The translations under genes were made by a program, and so were the position numbers. DNA of 58,510 bases, from assembly GCA_903970185.1 (NCBI GenBank), contig CAJCIC010000051.1, forward strand, positions 1 through 58,510. Direction: 5' to 3'. This document shows positions 33,002 through 39,409 of the stretch, one piece after another (the stretch's first letter is position 1; each line of letters opens with the position of its first letter). The DNA is from Gammaproteobacteria bacterium. Its GTDB lineage: Bacteria > Pseudomonadota > Gammaproteobacteria > Burkholderiales > Burkholderiaceae_D. The notes under the pieces are model-generated. The model did no database searches and had not been told where the DNA came from. It saw only the letters and a program-made list of their open reading frames with translations.

Positions 33002-34378
33002 ATGCCACACGTCCTGATCGTCGACGACGAACCGAATACGCGCGCCGCGTTATCTGAAATCACCAAGGCCGAAGGGTTCACGGTGGCAACGGCGGCAGAC
33101 CTGCGCGAAGCGCGCATCCAGATCGTGCGCCAGGCGCCTGACGTGGTCTTGACCGATCTGAGGCTCCCCGATGGCAGTGGCATGGATCTCTTTGACGATC
33201 TGGATGCCAAGCTGGCCGTGGAGGTGATCCTGATCACCGGGCATGCGAGTGTCGAAAGCGCGGTCGACGCACTTCGACTTGGTGCTGCCGACTATCTTGT
33301 CAAGCCGATCAATGTGCAGCGTCTGAAGGCGATCCTCGACCGCGTGCCGCGCTCGACCGACCTCAAGGCAGAAATCGGTTCCTTGCGCGGTGAATTGCGC
33401 CGCTTCGGACGTTTTGGCCAGATGCTCGGCAATTCGCCTGCGATGCAGGATCTCTATGACCAGATCAGCAAGGTTGCGCCAACCGAAGCGACGGTGCTTT
33501 TGATCGGCGAGAGCGGCACCGGCAAGGAACTCGCGGCGCAGACGGTCCATGAGCTCAGCCTGCGCCGCAAGCAGCCCTTCTTGCCGGTCAATTGCGGAGC
33601 CATCTCGCCTAACCTGATTGAAAGCGAAATGTTCGGCCACGAGCGCGGCAGCTTTACCGGCGCGGACCGGCAGCACAAAGGCTATTTCGAGCGCGCCAGC
33701 GGCGGCACGCTTTTTCTCGATGAAATCACCGAGATGCCGATCGAACTGCAGGTCAAGCTCCTGCGCGTTCTTGAAACCGGGCTTTTCATGCGCGTTGGCA
33801 CCAATCGCGAAATCGAAGCCGATGTCCGTATCATCGCTGCGACCAATCGCGATCCCGAAGGTGCGGTGGCTGACGGCAAGCTGCGCGCCGACCTTTACCA
33901 CCGCCTGAATGTCTTCCCGCTCGAACTGCCGCCGCTTCGCAACCGCGGCAAGGACGTCGAGTTGATCGCGTTGAGCCTGCTTGACCAGCTCAATGCGTCA
34001 GCCAAGACCACCAAGACGTTCCCGCCGGAGGTGCTGGCCAACCTGAGCGCGCATCACTGGCCCGGAAACGTGCGCGAACTGAAAAATTACGTGCAGCGTG
34101 CCTTCATCATGGCTGATGATGGGCCGATCAGTACCTCGGCCGTGCCGCTGCAGATCTCGCCAACCAAGCCGGCCCAGGGCGCCGCCATCAGCATTCCGGT
34201 GGGGACGTCGCTTGCCGACGCCGACCGCCAATTGATTTTTGCGACGCTTGAGCAGTGTAGCGGCGTGAAAAAACATGCCGCCGATATTCTTGGCATCAGC
34301 CTGAAAACGCTGTACAACCGGCTCGAGGAATACTCGGCCAACGGCACGCGCGAGGCGATGGAAACCGAGCGGTCGTAG
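33002..34378 (+). CDS. NtrC-type sigma-54-dependent response regulator
   Basis: This 458-residue protein has three parts. The N-terminal receiver has Asp8, Asp9, phospho-acceptor Asp52 (VLTDLRLPDGSG), Thr79 and Lys101. The AAA+ domain has Walker A GESGTGKE at 169-176, sigma-54 loop GSFTGA at 216-221 and GGTLFLDEI. The C-terminal Fis-type HTH is SGVKKHAADILGISLKTLYN. Both activators in the window carry Ser in place of Ala in the GAFTGA loop. It lies upstream of a hybrid histidine kinase (35435), a possible partner in a phosphorelay. Its likely targets are the sigma-54-type promoters around it. No such element precedes its own start. Confidence 0.95.
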   Translation: MPHVLIVDDEPNTRAALSEITKAEGFTVATAADLREARIQIVRQAPDVVLTDLRLPDGSGMDLFDDLDAKLAVEVILITGHASVESAVDALRLGAADYLVKPINVQRLKAILDRVPRSTDLKAEIGSLRGELRRFGRFGQMLGNSPAMQDLYDQISKVAPTEATVLLIGESGTGKELAAQTVHELSLRRKQPFLPVNCGAISPNLIESEMFGHERGSFTGADRQHKGYFERASGGTLFLDEITEMPIELQVKLLRVLETGLFMRVGTNREIEADVRIIAATNRDPEGAVADGKLRADLYHRLNVFPLELPPLRNRGKDVELIALSLLDQLNASAKTTKTFPPEVLANLSAHHWPGNVRELKNYVQRAFIMADDGPISTSAVPLQISPTKPAQGAAISIPVGTSLADADRQLIFATLEQCSGVKKHAADILGISLKTLYNRLEEYSANGTREAMETERS

Positions 34379-34390
34379 CCGTCTGGGCTG

Positions 34391-34404
34391 GGAATGCGGC
34401 TTGC
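34391..34404 (+). promoter_or_regulatory. Candidate sigma-54 promoter just upstream of the Pro-rich ORF
   Basis: The element reads GG-AATGCGGCTT-GC with TTGC at -12 and is identical to the 29216 element except for one base after GG. The predicted start, near 34416, is only about 2 bases before ATG 34418. The transcript would therefore be leaderless, start translation further in, or be non-coding. Confidence 0.5.
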
Positions 34405-34417
34405 GACGTGATTCGCC

Positions 34418-34642
34418 ATGGAAAAGTCGCAGGTTTTTTTGCAGCCGCTCGTAGCGCAAGCCAATCCGCCCATCCCGCCGATTGCCGACCCGCTCGTGCC
34501 TGGCTTGGGAAACCCCGGCGCCCCGCCGCCCGTGGGCGATCCCAGTCCCCCGCTTGACCCTGGCCAGCCCGTGCCAAGGCGCGAGCCTCCGCATACGCCC
34601 GTGCCGCCAGCGGATCTACCGCAGCCGCCCATCGTGACCTGA
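34418..34642 (+). CDS. Proline-rich small protein, hypothetical
   Basis: This is a 74-codon frame. After a short start (MEKSQVFLQPLVAQ) the protein is dominated by Pro, Gly and Asp (PPIPPIADPLVPGLGNPGA and similar). It has no ribosome-binding site, no signal peptide and no recognised family. Third positions are GC-rich, consistent with coding. The predicted sigma-54 start falls almost on the ATG. The product, if made, would be extended and disordered. A small regulatory RNA in the same place is an alternative. Confidence 0.45.
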   Translation: MEKSQVFLQPLVAQANPPIPPIADPLVPGLGNPGAPPPVGDPSPPLDPGQPVPRREPPHTPVPPADLPQPPIVT

Positions 34643-34713
34643 ACAGCGCTATCGACGCTTCTCTCGCGCTGCTTCTTGCGGTTGCGGCCAAAGCGTCCCT
34701 CAAATGTGTTCGC

Positions 34714-34727
34714 GGTACGCTTTCTGC
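34714..34727 (+). promoter_or_regulatory. Candidate sigma-54 promoter for the 34761 gene
   Basis: The element reads CGG-TACGCTTTCT-GC. The -24 block GGTACG is one base from consensus; the -12 block is CTGC rather than TTGC. The predicted start is near 34739, about 22 bases before ATG 34761, leaving room for GGAG at 34750. Confidence 0.5.
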
Positions 34728-34760
34728 TGCGCTTTCCTCGAATCCCATCGGAGATGCACA

Positions 34761-35357
34761 ATGTCCTTGATCGTTGCGGCTCGATTTGACACGTTCGAGG
34801 CGGCCCAGGCCGCTGCCCAGGGCCTCTTCAGGATGCAGTTTTCCGAGGAGGATGTGACGATGTTCTTCGTCAATCCTCCCGGGATGCACGACCGCCACCC
34901 GCTTGGCGGCGATATCGACTGCGATCCGGGTGTTGCACAATCTGCAAAAGGCGCGGGAATCTGGGCTGCCCTTCTGGGGGCGGTGGGCGCTATCTTAGGC
35001 GCACTCATCGCTGTGGCCTTCCACTTTGCCTGGTTGCTGATCACGCTCGGGGCGGGCGTTGGCGCCTATGCCGGGTCACTCTTTGGCGCCATGGCGAACT
35101 CGCGCAAAGTGCGCGGGCTGCACGCGCCGGGCCAACGCCAGGCGGTGCGGCACGCCGGCGTCTTGCTTGCCGTGCACGTCGACGAATTTACCGAATCAGC
35201 GGCATCCAAGGCGCTTCGCGACGCCGGCGGGCTCGATGTCGAGAAGGCCGCGGGACGCTGGCAGGCCGGCCATTGGGTCGACTTCGATGCCCTCAAGGCG
35301 CCGATCCTGAGCGATCGCGTTGCGTCGTATCCCAAGCCACAGGGCGTGAGCGCCTAG
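34761..35357 (+). CDS. Membrane protein with glycine-rich hydrophobic core, function unknown
   Basis: This 198-residue protein has a soluble N-terminal part (SLIVAARFDTFEAAQAAAQ, resembling the ferredoxin-like start of DUF1269/GlsB-type stress proteins), a central hydrophobic Gly/Ala-rich stretch of two helices (about residues 65-115, with GAVGAILGALIAVAF and GAGVGAYAGSLFGAM), and a C-terminal soluble part (AGVLLAVHVDEFTESAA). The central stretch looks like a glycine zipper that may insert in membranes. ATG 34761 has GGAG 7 bases upstream. A sigma-54-like promoter precedes it. The role is probably stress or envelope related, by context. Confidence 0.75.
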   Translation: MSLIVAARFDTFEAAQAAAQGLFRMQFSEEDVTMFFVNPPGMHDRHPLGGDIDCDPGVAQSAKGAGIWAALLGAVGAILGALIAVAFHFAWLLITLGAGVGAYAGSLFGAMANSRKVRGLHAPGQRQAVRHAGVLLAVHVDEFTESAASKALRDAGGLDVEKAAGRWQAGHWVDFDALKAPILSDRVASYPKPQGVSA

Positions 35358-35434
35358 TTGGGAACTTTGCTTTCGCAACGCGTGCGGGCCCGGCCAGTAA
35401 CGCGCATCATGGCGCTTTTGCTGTTGGAATTCCA

Positions 35435-37048
35435 ATGAGCACCAATGACAGTCTCGCGCTCGGGGATGAGGGCGAGTTCAGGTCGATCGTCGAAAATTCG
35501 CCTGACATCGTCACGCGCTACGATTGCCATGGCCGCCACCTCTACGCCAATCGGGCCTCCGAGGCGGCCTTCAATATCAAGCCTGCCGATTTCATCGGCC
35601 GCACCCATCGCGAACTGAATTTTCCTGAATCGGCAGCGATGGCCTACGAGGTTGCAATTGCCCAGGTGATTGCCTCGCGCGAGCAGCGTACCTTCGACTT
35701 CAGCATCCCCTCGGGCTCGCGCATCCGCCATTTCACGGCACGCGCAATTCCCGAACTCGACAGTGAAAAACAGGTCAGCTCGGTGCTCGTTGTCACCTAC
35801 GACGTGACGCAACGCACCGAAGCCCAGCTCGAGCGCGATGCGCTCCTGATTCGCGAACAGGCCTCGCGCATTCAGGCTGAAGCGGCGGCTCGCGCCAGGG
35901 ACGAGTTTCTCGCCATCGTGTCGCACGAACTGAGATCGCCGCTAAACGGCATCCAGAGCTGGACGCACGTGCTCGAGGCCTACGTGCCGATGGAGCAACC
36001 CATGGTGCTGCGCGCATTGACCGGCATCAAGATCGGTGTCCAGCAGCAGGTGCGCCTGATCGATGACCTGCTCGACGCGACGCTGATCATGAGCAGCAAA
36101 CTGAAACTGAGCAAGACTGCGGTCGAGCTTGGCGCCTGCATCGAGGCGGCGATCACAAGTGTCGCCGCCACGGCCGAGGAAAAGCATATCACCCTTGCAA
36201 TGCACGTCCCCAAGGACACGGTGCTGATCGAAGCCGACGGCAAGCGGCTTGAGCAAGTCATCTGGAATCTGCTCTCCAATGCCATCAAATTCTCGACAGA
36301 AGGCAGCAAGGTCGACGTCAGCCTTGAGGTCGTTGGCGGCGAGGCACGCATTGGCGTGCGCGATCGCGGGCGTGGCATCCAAGTGGAATTCCTGCCCTTT
36401 CTGTTCGACCCGTTTCGCCAGGCCGACGAGTCGATCACGCGCAGAGCCGGTGGCATCGGCCTTGGACTGACCCTCGTTCGGCGGCTCACTGAAATGCATG
36501 GGGGCCGCGTGGCGGTGGAAAGCGCCGGCGAAAACAAGGGCGCATGTTTCACCATCCATCTGCCGCTTGACCCTGACTTGAGTTCGCGCGGGCACGGTCA
36601 AACCGTGAAGCGCCAGGGACAAAAATCGCTGGAATCGCTGCAGGGCCGGCGCGTTGCCCTGGTCGACGATCTCAAGGAAGCCCGCGATTCGCTTGCGCAG
36701 CTGCTTGGCCAGGCGGGCGCGAGCGTCATGACCTTTTCGTCCGGACGCGCGGTGGTTGAATTTCTCGAATCGAGCGGCGATTCACGGCCGGATGTCCTGA
36801 TCTGCGATATCGCCATGCCCGATCAGGACGGCTACCTGACAATCCAGCAGATCCGCGCGATCGAGCGCGCGGCAGAGCTGCCGGCGTTACCCGCGATCGC
36901 ATTGACCGCGTTTTCCCAGTACGAAGATGAAAGCAAGGCCTTGGCGAGCGGCTTTCAGGTGCACCTTGCCAAGCCAGTCGATCCCGCTGAACTGAGCTCG
37001 ATCATCGCTGCCGTCACGGTCAGTGCCCAACCGATGTCGCAAGACTGA
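35435..37048 (+). CDS. PAS-containing hybrid sensor histidine kinase
   Basis: This 537-residue protein has a PAS domain (about 15-130), a HisKA domain with the phospho-acceptor His164 in FLAIVSHELRSPLNG, a HATPase domain (NLLSNAIKFS N-box, DRGRGI, GGIGLGLTLVRR) and a C-terminal receiver with Asp458 in VLICDIAMPDQDGY. No membrane segment is visible, so it probably senses a cytoplasmic or redox signal through PAS. I chose ATG 35435; longer frames upstream lack support. The phosphate could go to the NtrC-type regulator 1 kb upstream through a phosphotransfer protein not seen here. It is convergent with the PA2169-type gene. Confidence 0.93.
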   Translation: MSTNDSLALGDEGEFRSIVENSPDIVTRYDCHGRHLYANRASEAAFNIKPADFIGRTHRELNFPESAAMAYEVAIAQVIASREQRTFDFSIPSGSRIRHFTARAIPELDSEKQVSSVLVVTYDVTQRTEAQLERDALLIREQASRIQAEAAARARDEFLAIVSHELRSPLNGIQSWTHVLEAYVPMEQPMVLRALTGIKIGVQQQVRLIDDLLDATLIMSSKLKLSKTAVELGACIEAAITSVAATAEEKHITLAMHVPKDTVLIEADGKRLEQVIWNLLSNAIKFSTEGSKVDVSLEVVGGEARIGVRDRGRGIQVEFLPFLFDPFRQADESITRRAGGIGLGLTLVRRLTEMHGGRVAVESAGENKGACFTIHLPLDPDLSSRGHGQTVKRQGQKSLESLQGRRVALVDDLKEARDSLAQLLGQAGASVMTFSSGRAVVEFLESSGDSRPDVLICDIAMPDQDGYLTIQQIRAIERAAELPALPAIALTAFSQYEDESKALASGFQVHLAKPVDPAELSSIIAAVTVSAQPMSQD

Positions 37049-37064
37049 AGGGTCTCATCGACAG

Positions 37065-37511
37065 CTAGTGCGAGACCGCGTCGCGCAGGTCCCTGATGCG
37101 GTCGTGATTGGCGATGACGTCCTGGTTCTGGCGCTCGACGATGACGCGCACGTTTGGCGGCAAATTGGCTGCCAGCGCTTCGCGATAGCGTTTCTTGGCG
37201 ACGTCCTCGCCGCGCTCGCACTCGCTAAGGATGGCATGGTCGTCGACGTGGCCGATCATCGACTTCAGTCCGGCCCAGCCGCGATGGATCGCCTCGGACG
37301 CGGTGCCATGGTCGTCGGCTTTGCCGCCGACATGCTGGACCAGGGCCTGCAGCTCGCCATGGCCCGAGGTACAGCGGTTGGCAATGCTTAGGAACAGCGC
37401 CTTCAATTCCTGCGAGCTGACCTGTTGTGCGGCCGCGCGAAAGCCGAGCTCTCCGTCCTTGCAGGTATCGATCAGTGCGTTCAGTACCTTGACGACATCA
37501 CCGTTGTCCAT
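37065..37511 (-). CDS. PA2169 family four-helix-bundle protein (DUF2383)
   Basis: This 148-residue protein has the DUF2383 pattern: VVKVLNALIDTCKDGELGFRAAA at the N-terminus, then ELKALFLSIANRC, and the C-terminal helix REALAANLPPNVRVIVERQ. The fold is a ferritin-like four-helix bundle, and the function is unknown. ATG 37511 has GGGAGA upstream. A sigma-54-type element lies 75 bases before the start, back-to-back with one for the divergent gene at 37686. Confidence 0.9.
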   Translation of the reverse strand: MDNGDVVKVLNALIDTCKDGELGFRAAAQQVSSQELKALFLSIANRCTSGHGELQALVQHVGGKADDHGTASEAIHRGWAGLKSMIGHVDDHAILSECERGEDVAKKRYREALAANLPPNVRVIVERQNQDVIANHDRIRDLRDAVSH

Positions 37512-37548
37512 GGCTTTCTCCCTGATGCGGTTGATCTTCGGGTGCGGC

Positions 37549-37565
37549 GATTGCAACGCGCAATC
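37549..37565. promoter_or_regulatory. Inverted repeat in the leader of the PA2169-type gene
   Basis: GATTGC and GCAATC form a perfect 6-bp dyad with a 5-base spacer, between the predicted transcription start (near 37574) and the start codon at 37511. It could be an operator or an RNA stem in the leader. Confidence 0.3.
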
Positions 37566-37585
37566 CCGATTCCGCCAGGAAAGAA

Positions 37586-37599
37586 GCATGGCGCATACC
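37586..37599 (-). promoter_or_regulatory. Candidate sigma-54 promoter for the PA2169-type gene
   Basis: On the minus strand the element reads TGG-TATGCGCCAT-GC, with GG and GC spaced by 10, the conserved A, and ATGC at -12. The predicted start is about 63 bases before ATG 37511. It is 18 bases from the -24 block of the divergent promoter. Confidence 0.5.
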
Positions 37600-37617
37600 A
37601 AGCCCGCCAAGATGCGC

Positions 37618-37631
37618 GGCACGCAACTTGC
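37618..37631 (+). promoter_or_regulatory. Near-consensus sigma-54 promoter for the 37686 gene
   Basis: The element reads CGG-CACGCAACTT-GC. From GG to GC every defined position of GGCACG-N4-TTGC is matched. The predicted start is near 37643, about 43 bases before ATG 37686. This is the best match in the window. Confidence 0.7.
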
Positions 37632-37685
37632 GCCGGGCAGACCCTGCGTGGCTGCGCCCGCGCAGTCAAATGTTCAAGGATGAGC

Positions 37686-37964
37686 ATGATGGCCACTCAT
37701 AAGGTTCCTGAAGAAGCCCCGACGCCGTTCGAAAAAGCACATGCGTGGTGGCTGCGCATGCAGCTTTGGCACGCGCAATGGGAACTCGATGGCTTCGAGC
37801 GCGAGCGCAAGGACCTCGAGCGGGCAACCCGCAACGCGATTCTCGCGCGTGCCGCACTGGCCGCGCGGCTGGCGTTTTCGCCGGCTGCGCGCAATCCGCG
37901 CAAGCTCGCCCAGGTCTGCGTGCTGCGGCCAGCCAGCGCTGCACGTCCGCTCGCCAACGGGTAG
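37686..37964 (+). CDS. Small basic protein of unknown function
   Basis: This 92-residue protein is rich in Ala and Arg with a Trp-rich N-terminal segment (FEKAHAWWLRMQLWHAQWELD) followed by a helical ERERKDLERATRNAILARAAL stretch. No signal peptide or clear membrane helix is seen, though the Trp-rich helix is amphipathic. ATG 37686 has AAGGA 5 bases upstream; ATG 37680 and 37689 are alternatives. It is divergent from the PA2169-type gene and preceded by the best sigma-54-type promoter in the window. No family is recognised. Confidence 0.6.
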   Translation: MMATHKVPEEAPTPFEKAHAWWLRMQLWHAQWELDGFERERKDLERATRNAILARAALAARLAFSPAARNPRKLAQVCVLRPASAARPLANG

Positions 37965-38020
37965 AGTCATGCCAGTCGCGGGAGATTGGCGCGATCAGGC
38001 TCAGAAAGCGACCTATTCCA

Positions 38021-38048
38021 TTGAATATCGCCCAAGCTGGTACATAAT
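38021..38048 (+). promoter_or_regulatory. Possible sigma-70 promoter upstream of the PagL-like gene
   Basis: TTGAAT and CATAAT are separated by 16 bases. The -10 hexamer differs from consensus at one position and the -35 matches four of six. It would give a leader of about 220 bases before the GTG at 38280. Confidence 0.3.
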
Positions 38049-38224
38049 CTCTCGCGCCGGATAGCTTCTAGCATGTGCCGAGTCCTCCCGGGATGGGGTT
38101 ACCCATTGACGTTTTCTGGCGCCAGGGGGACATCGAGAACAGCATGGGCAAAAACGGGTAGGGCGGGGCATACAACAGATTCGCCGCAGCCAAAAGTAAA
38201 GTTCACGCGGCGTGCTAGGGGGAA

Positions 38225-38238
38225 GGGAGTGCCATTGC
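38225..38238 (+). promoter_or_regulatory. Weaker sigma-54-type element before the PagL-like gene
   Basis: The element reads GG-GAGTGCCATT-GC, with GG, the conserved A and TTGC present but the rest of the -24 block poor. The predicted start is near 38250, about 30 bases before GTG 38280. Confidence 0.35.
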
Positions 38239-38279
38239 ATGGCGCCCCGACATTTCAGTCGATCTCAAGGGGAGTACCT

Positions 38280-38930
38280 GTGTCACTTAGAGAGTTCAAC
38301 GGCATCAACGCCGCATCGCTTCATGGCGCCAGCGGCAAAGACATCGCCGGCCGGGATTTCGCATCCGCATTCCACCCCAGGGCATGGCGGGGCCTTGTGT
38401 CGCGCGCACTGGCCAGCCTGCCGCTTGCCGCAACCCTTGCCGTGCCCTTGACAGCGCACGCGCAAAGCAACGTGCCGCAAAACGACTTCACCGTATCAGG
38501 CGGCATCGGTGATGCAGGTATCGACATCGTAGGCGCGCGCGTCGGCCGCACGCTGGGGACCTGGAACTTCGCATCGTGCACGACCTTTGGCGAAGCCGAC
38601 ATCGAATACTGGTGGGCCGAAAATCATGGCACGGCGCCGGGCGAGCTGACCACCATCGGCGCTCTGGGCGGTTGCCGCTGGTCACTTGCAAGCAGGATCA
38701 GCGCAGAGTTTGGCTTTGGCGCGCGCCTGATGAGCCACGTGCAGATCGTCGAACAAAAGGATTATTCAACGGCATTCCAGTTTCAAACCATGGGCGGCCT
38801 GAAGCTGCGTCTTGATGATCCGGGCAATTACTATCTTGGATTCAGGCTGCGCCACATTTCCAATGGCGCGATCAAGCACCCGAACTCGGGGATCAACGCG
38901 GCGTTGCTCTCGGTGACTGCACTGTTCTAG
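38280..38930 (+). CDS. pagL: PagL-like lipid A 3-O-deacylase (acyloxyacyl hydrolase)
   Basis: This 216-residue outer-membrane enzyme is predicted to remove the 3-O-acyl chain of lipid A. The N-terminus has a long basic region then a hydrophobic signal (SRALASLPLAATLAVPLTAHA), with cleavage expected after AHA. The mature part has beta-strand character (FGFGARLMSHVQIVEQ) and ends in Phe. The PagL catalytic motif is present as RHISNG (His192, Ser194). The acidic residue 12 positions after the Ser in Pseudomonas PagL seems to be Asn here (GIN), which may matter for activity. The start is GTG 38280 with AAGGGGAG upstream; the frame is open further upstream without support. Confidence 0.85.
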   Translation: MSLREFNGINAASLHGASGKDIAGRDFASAFHPRAWRGLVSRALASLPLAATLAVPLTAHAQSNVPQNDFTVSGGIGDAGIDIVGARVGRTLGTWNFASCTTFGEADIEYWWAENHGTAPGELTTIGALGGCRWSLASRISAEFGFGARLMSHVQIVEQKDYSTAFQFQTMGGLKLRLDDPGNYYLGFRLRHISNGAIKHPNSGINAALLSVTALF

Positions 38931-38933
38931 ATG

Positions 38934-39332
38934 CTACGCGTCGTCTGATTCATCGTCAAAAGTAGCCGTGATGGCGGTCTCGATCGGCTCGCCACCGACG
39001 ATTTGGTCGACGTCGATATCCTGACCATCGCGGGTGCTGCTGTCGCGCCCGGCACTCTTGCTCTCTCCCGTGCCGCTCGAATCGCTGTCCGATTCGAGCT
39101 GCGCATCGCCGATGTCAGGGCCTGCTGCACCATGGCCACGACCAAGGTCGAGGTCAGACGTCGTGCCGCCACCCAGATGGAGGAACTCGGCCTCATCGAA
39201 GGCAAGCCCGGGCCCGCCGGTGATGTCGCTGCCGCTATCGGATGTATCGCTTGGTCCAAGCGCGCGCGTACCATGGCCGCGGTTGACGATCGGCTCTTCT
39301 TCGAATTCAGGGATAAGGGTGCTCTCGCTCAT
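38934..39332 (-). CDS. Acidic low-complexity protein of unknown function
   Basis: This 132-residue protein is very rich in Asp, Glu, Ser and Gly (DTSDSGSDITGGPGLAFDEA and DSDSSGTGESKSAGRD) and has two similar GHG segments (VNRGHGTRALGPSD and LGRGHGAAGPDIGD). No signal peptide or membrane helix is seen; it is probably disordered and may bind cations. I chose ATG 39332 because the upstream frame overlaps kup and lacks a start. A strong sigma-54-type element lies about 58 bases upstream. The gene is convergent with pagL, with only 3 bases between the stops. Confidence 0.65.
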   Translation of the reverse strand: MSESTLIPEFEEEPIVNRGHGTRALGPSDTSDSGSDITGGPGLAFDEAEFLHLGGGTTSDLDLGRGHGAAGPDIGDAQLESDSDSSGTGESKSAGRDSSTRDGQDIDVDQIVGGEPIETAITATFDDESDDA

Positions 39333-39389
39333 GGCAATCGGCCTGTCGCTTTCGCGCGGGCGGCAAATGGGGGTAACCGGGAAGGTTCC

Positions 39390-39403
39390 GCAATCGCCAT
39401 GCC
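39390..39403 (-). promoter_or_regulatory. Candidate sigma-54 promoter for the acidic protein gene
   Basis: On the minus strand the element reads GGG-CATGGCGATT-GC, with GGCA and TTGC in consensus. The predicted start is near 39378, about 46 bases before ATG 39332. It lies in the short gap after kup. Confidence 0.6.
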
Positions 39404-39409
39404 CAAAGC

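Larger units (their letters stand above)
37965..38279. other. Intergenic stretch upstream of the PagL-like gene
   Basis: I see no gene in these 315 bases. They hold a sigma-70-like pair at 38021-38048, and a weaker sigma-54-like element at 38225-38238 close to the pagL start. The AAGGGGAG ribosome site of pagL lies at the end of the stretch. Confidence 0.55.
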
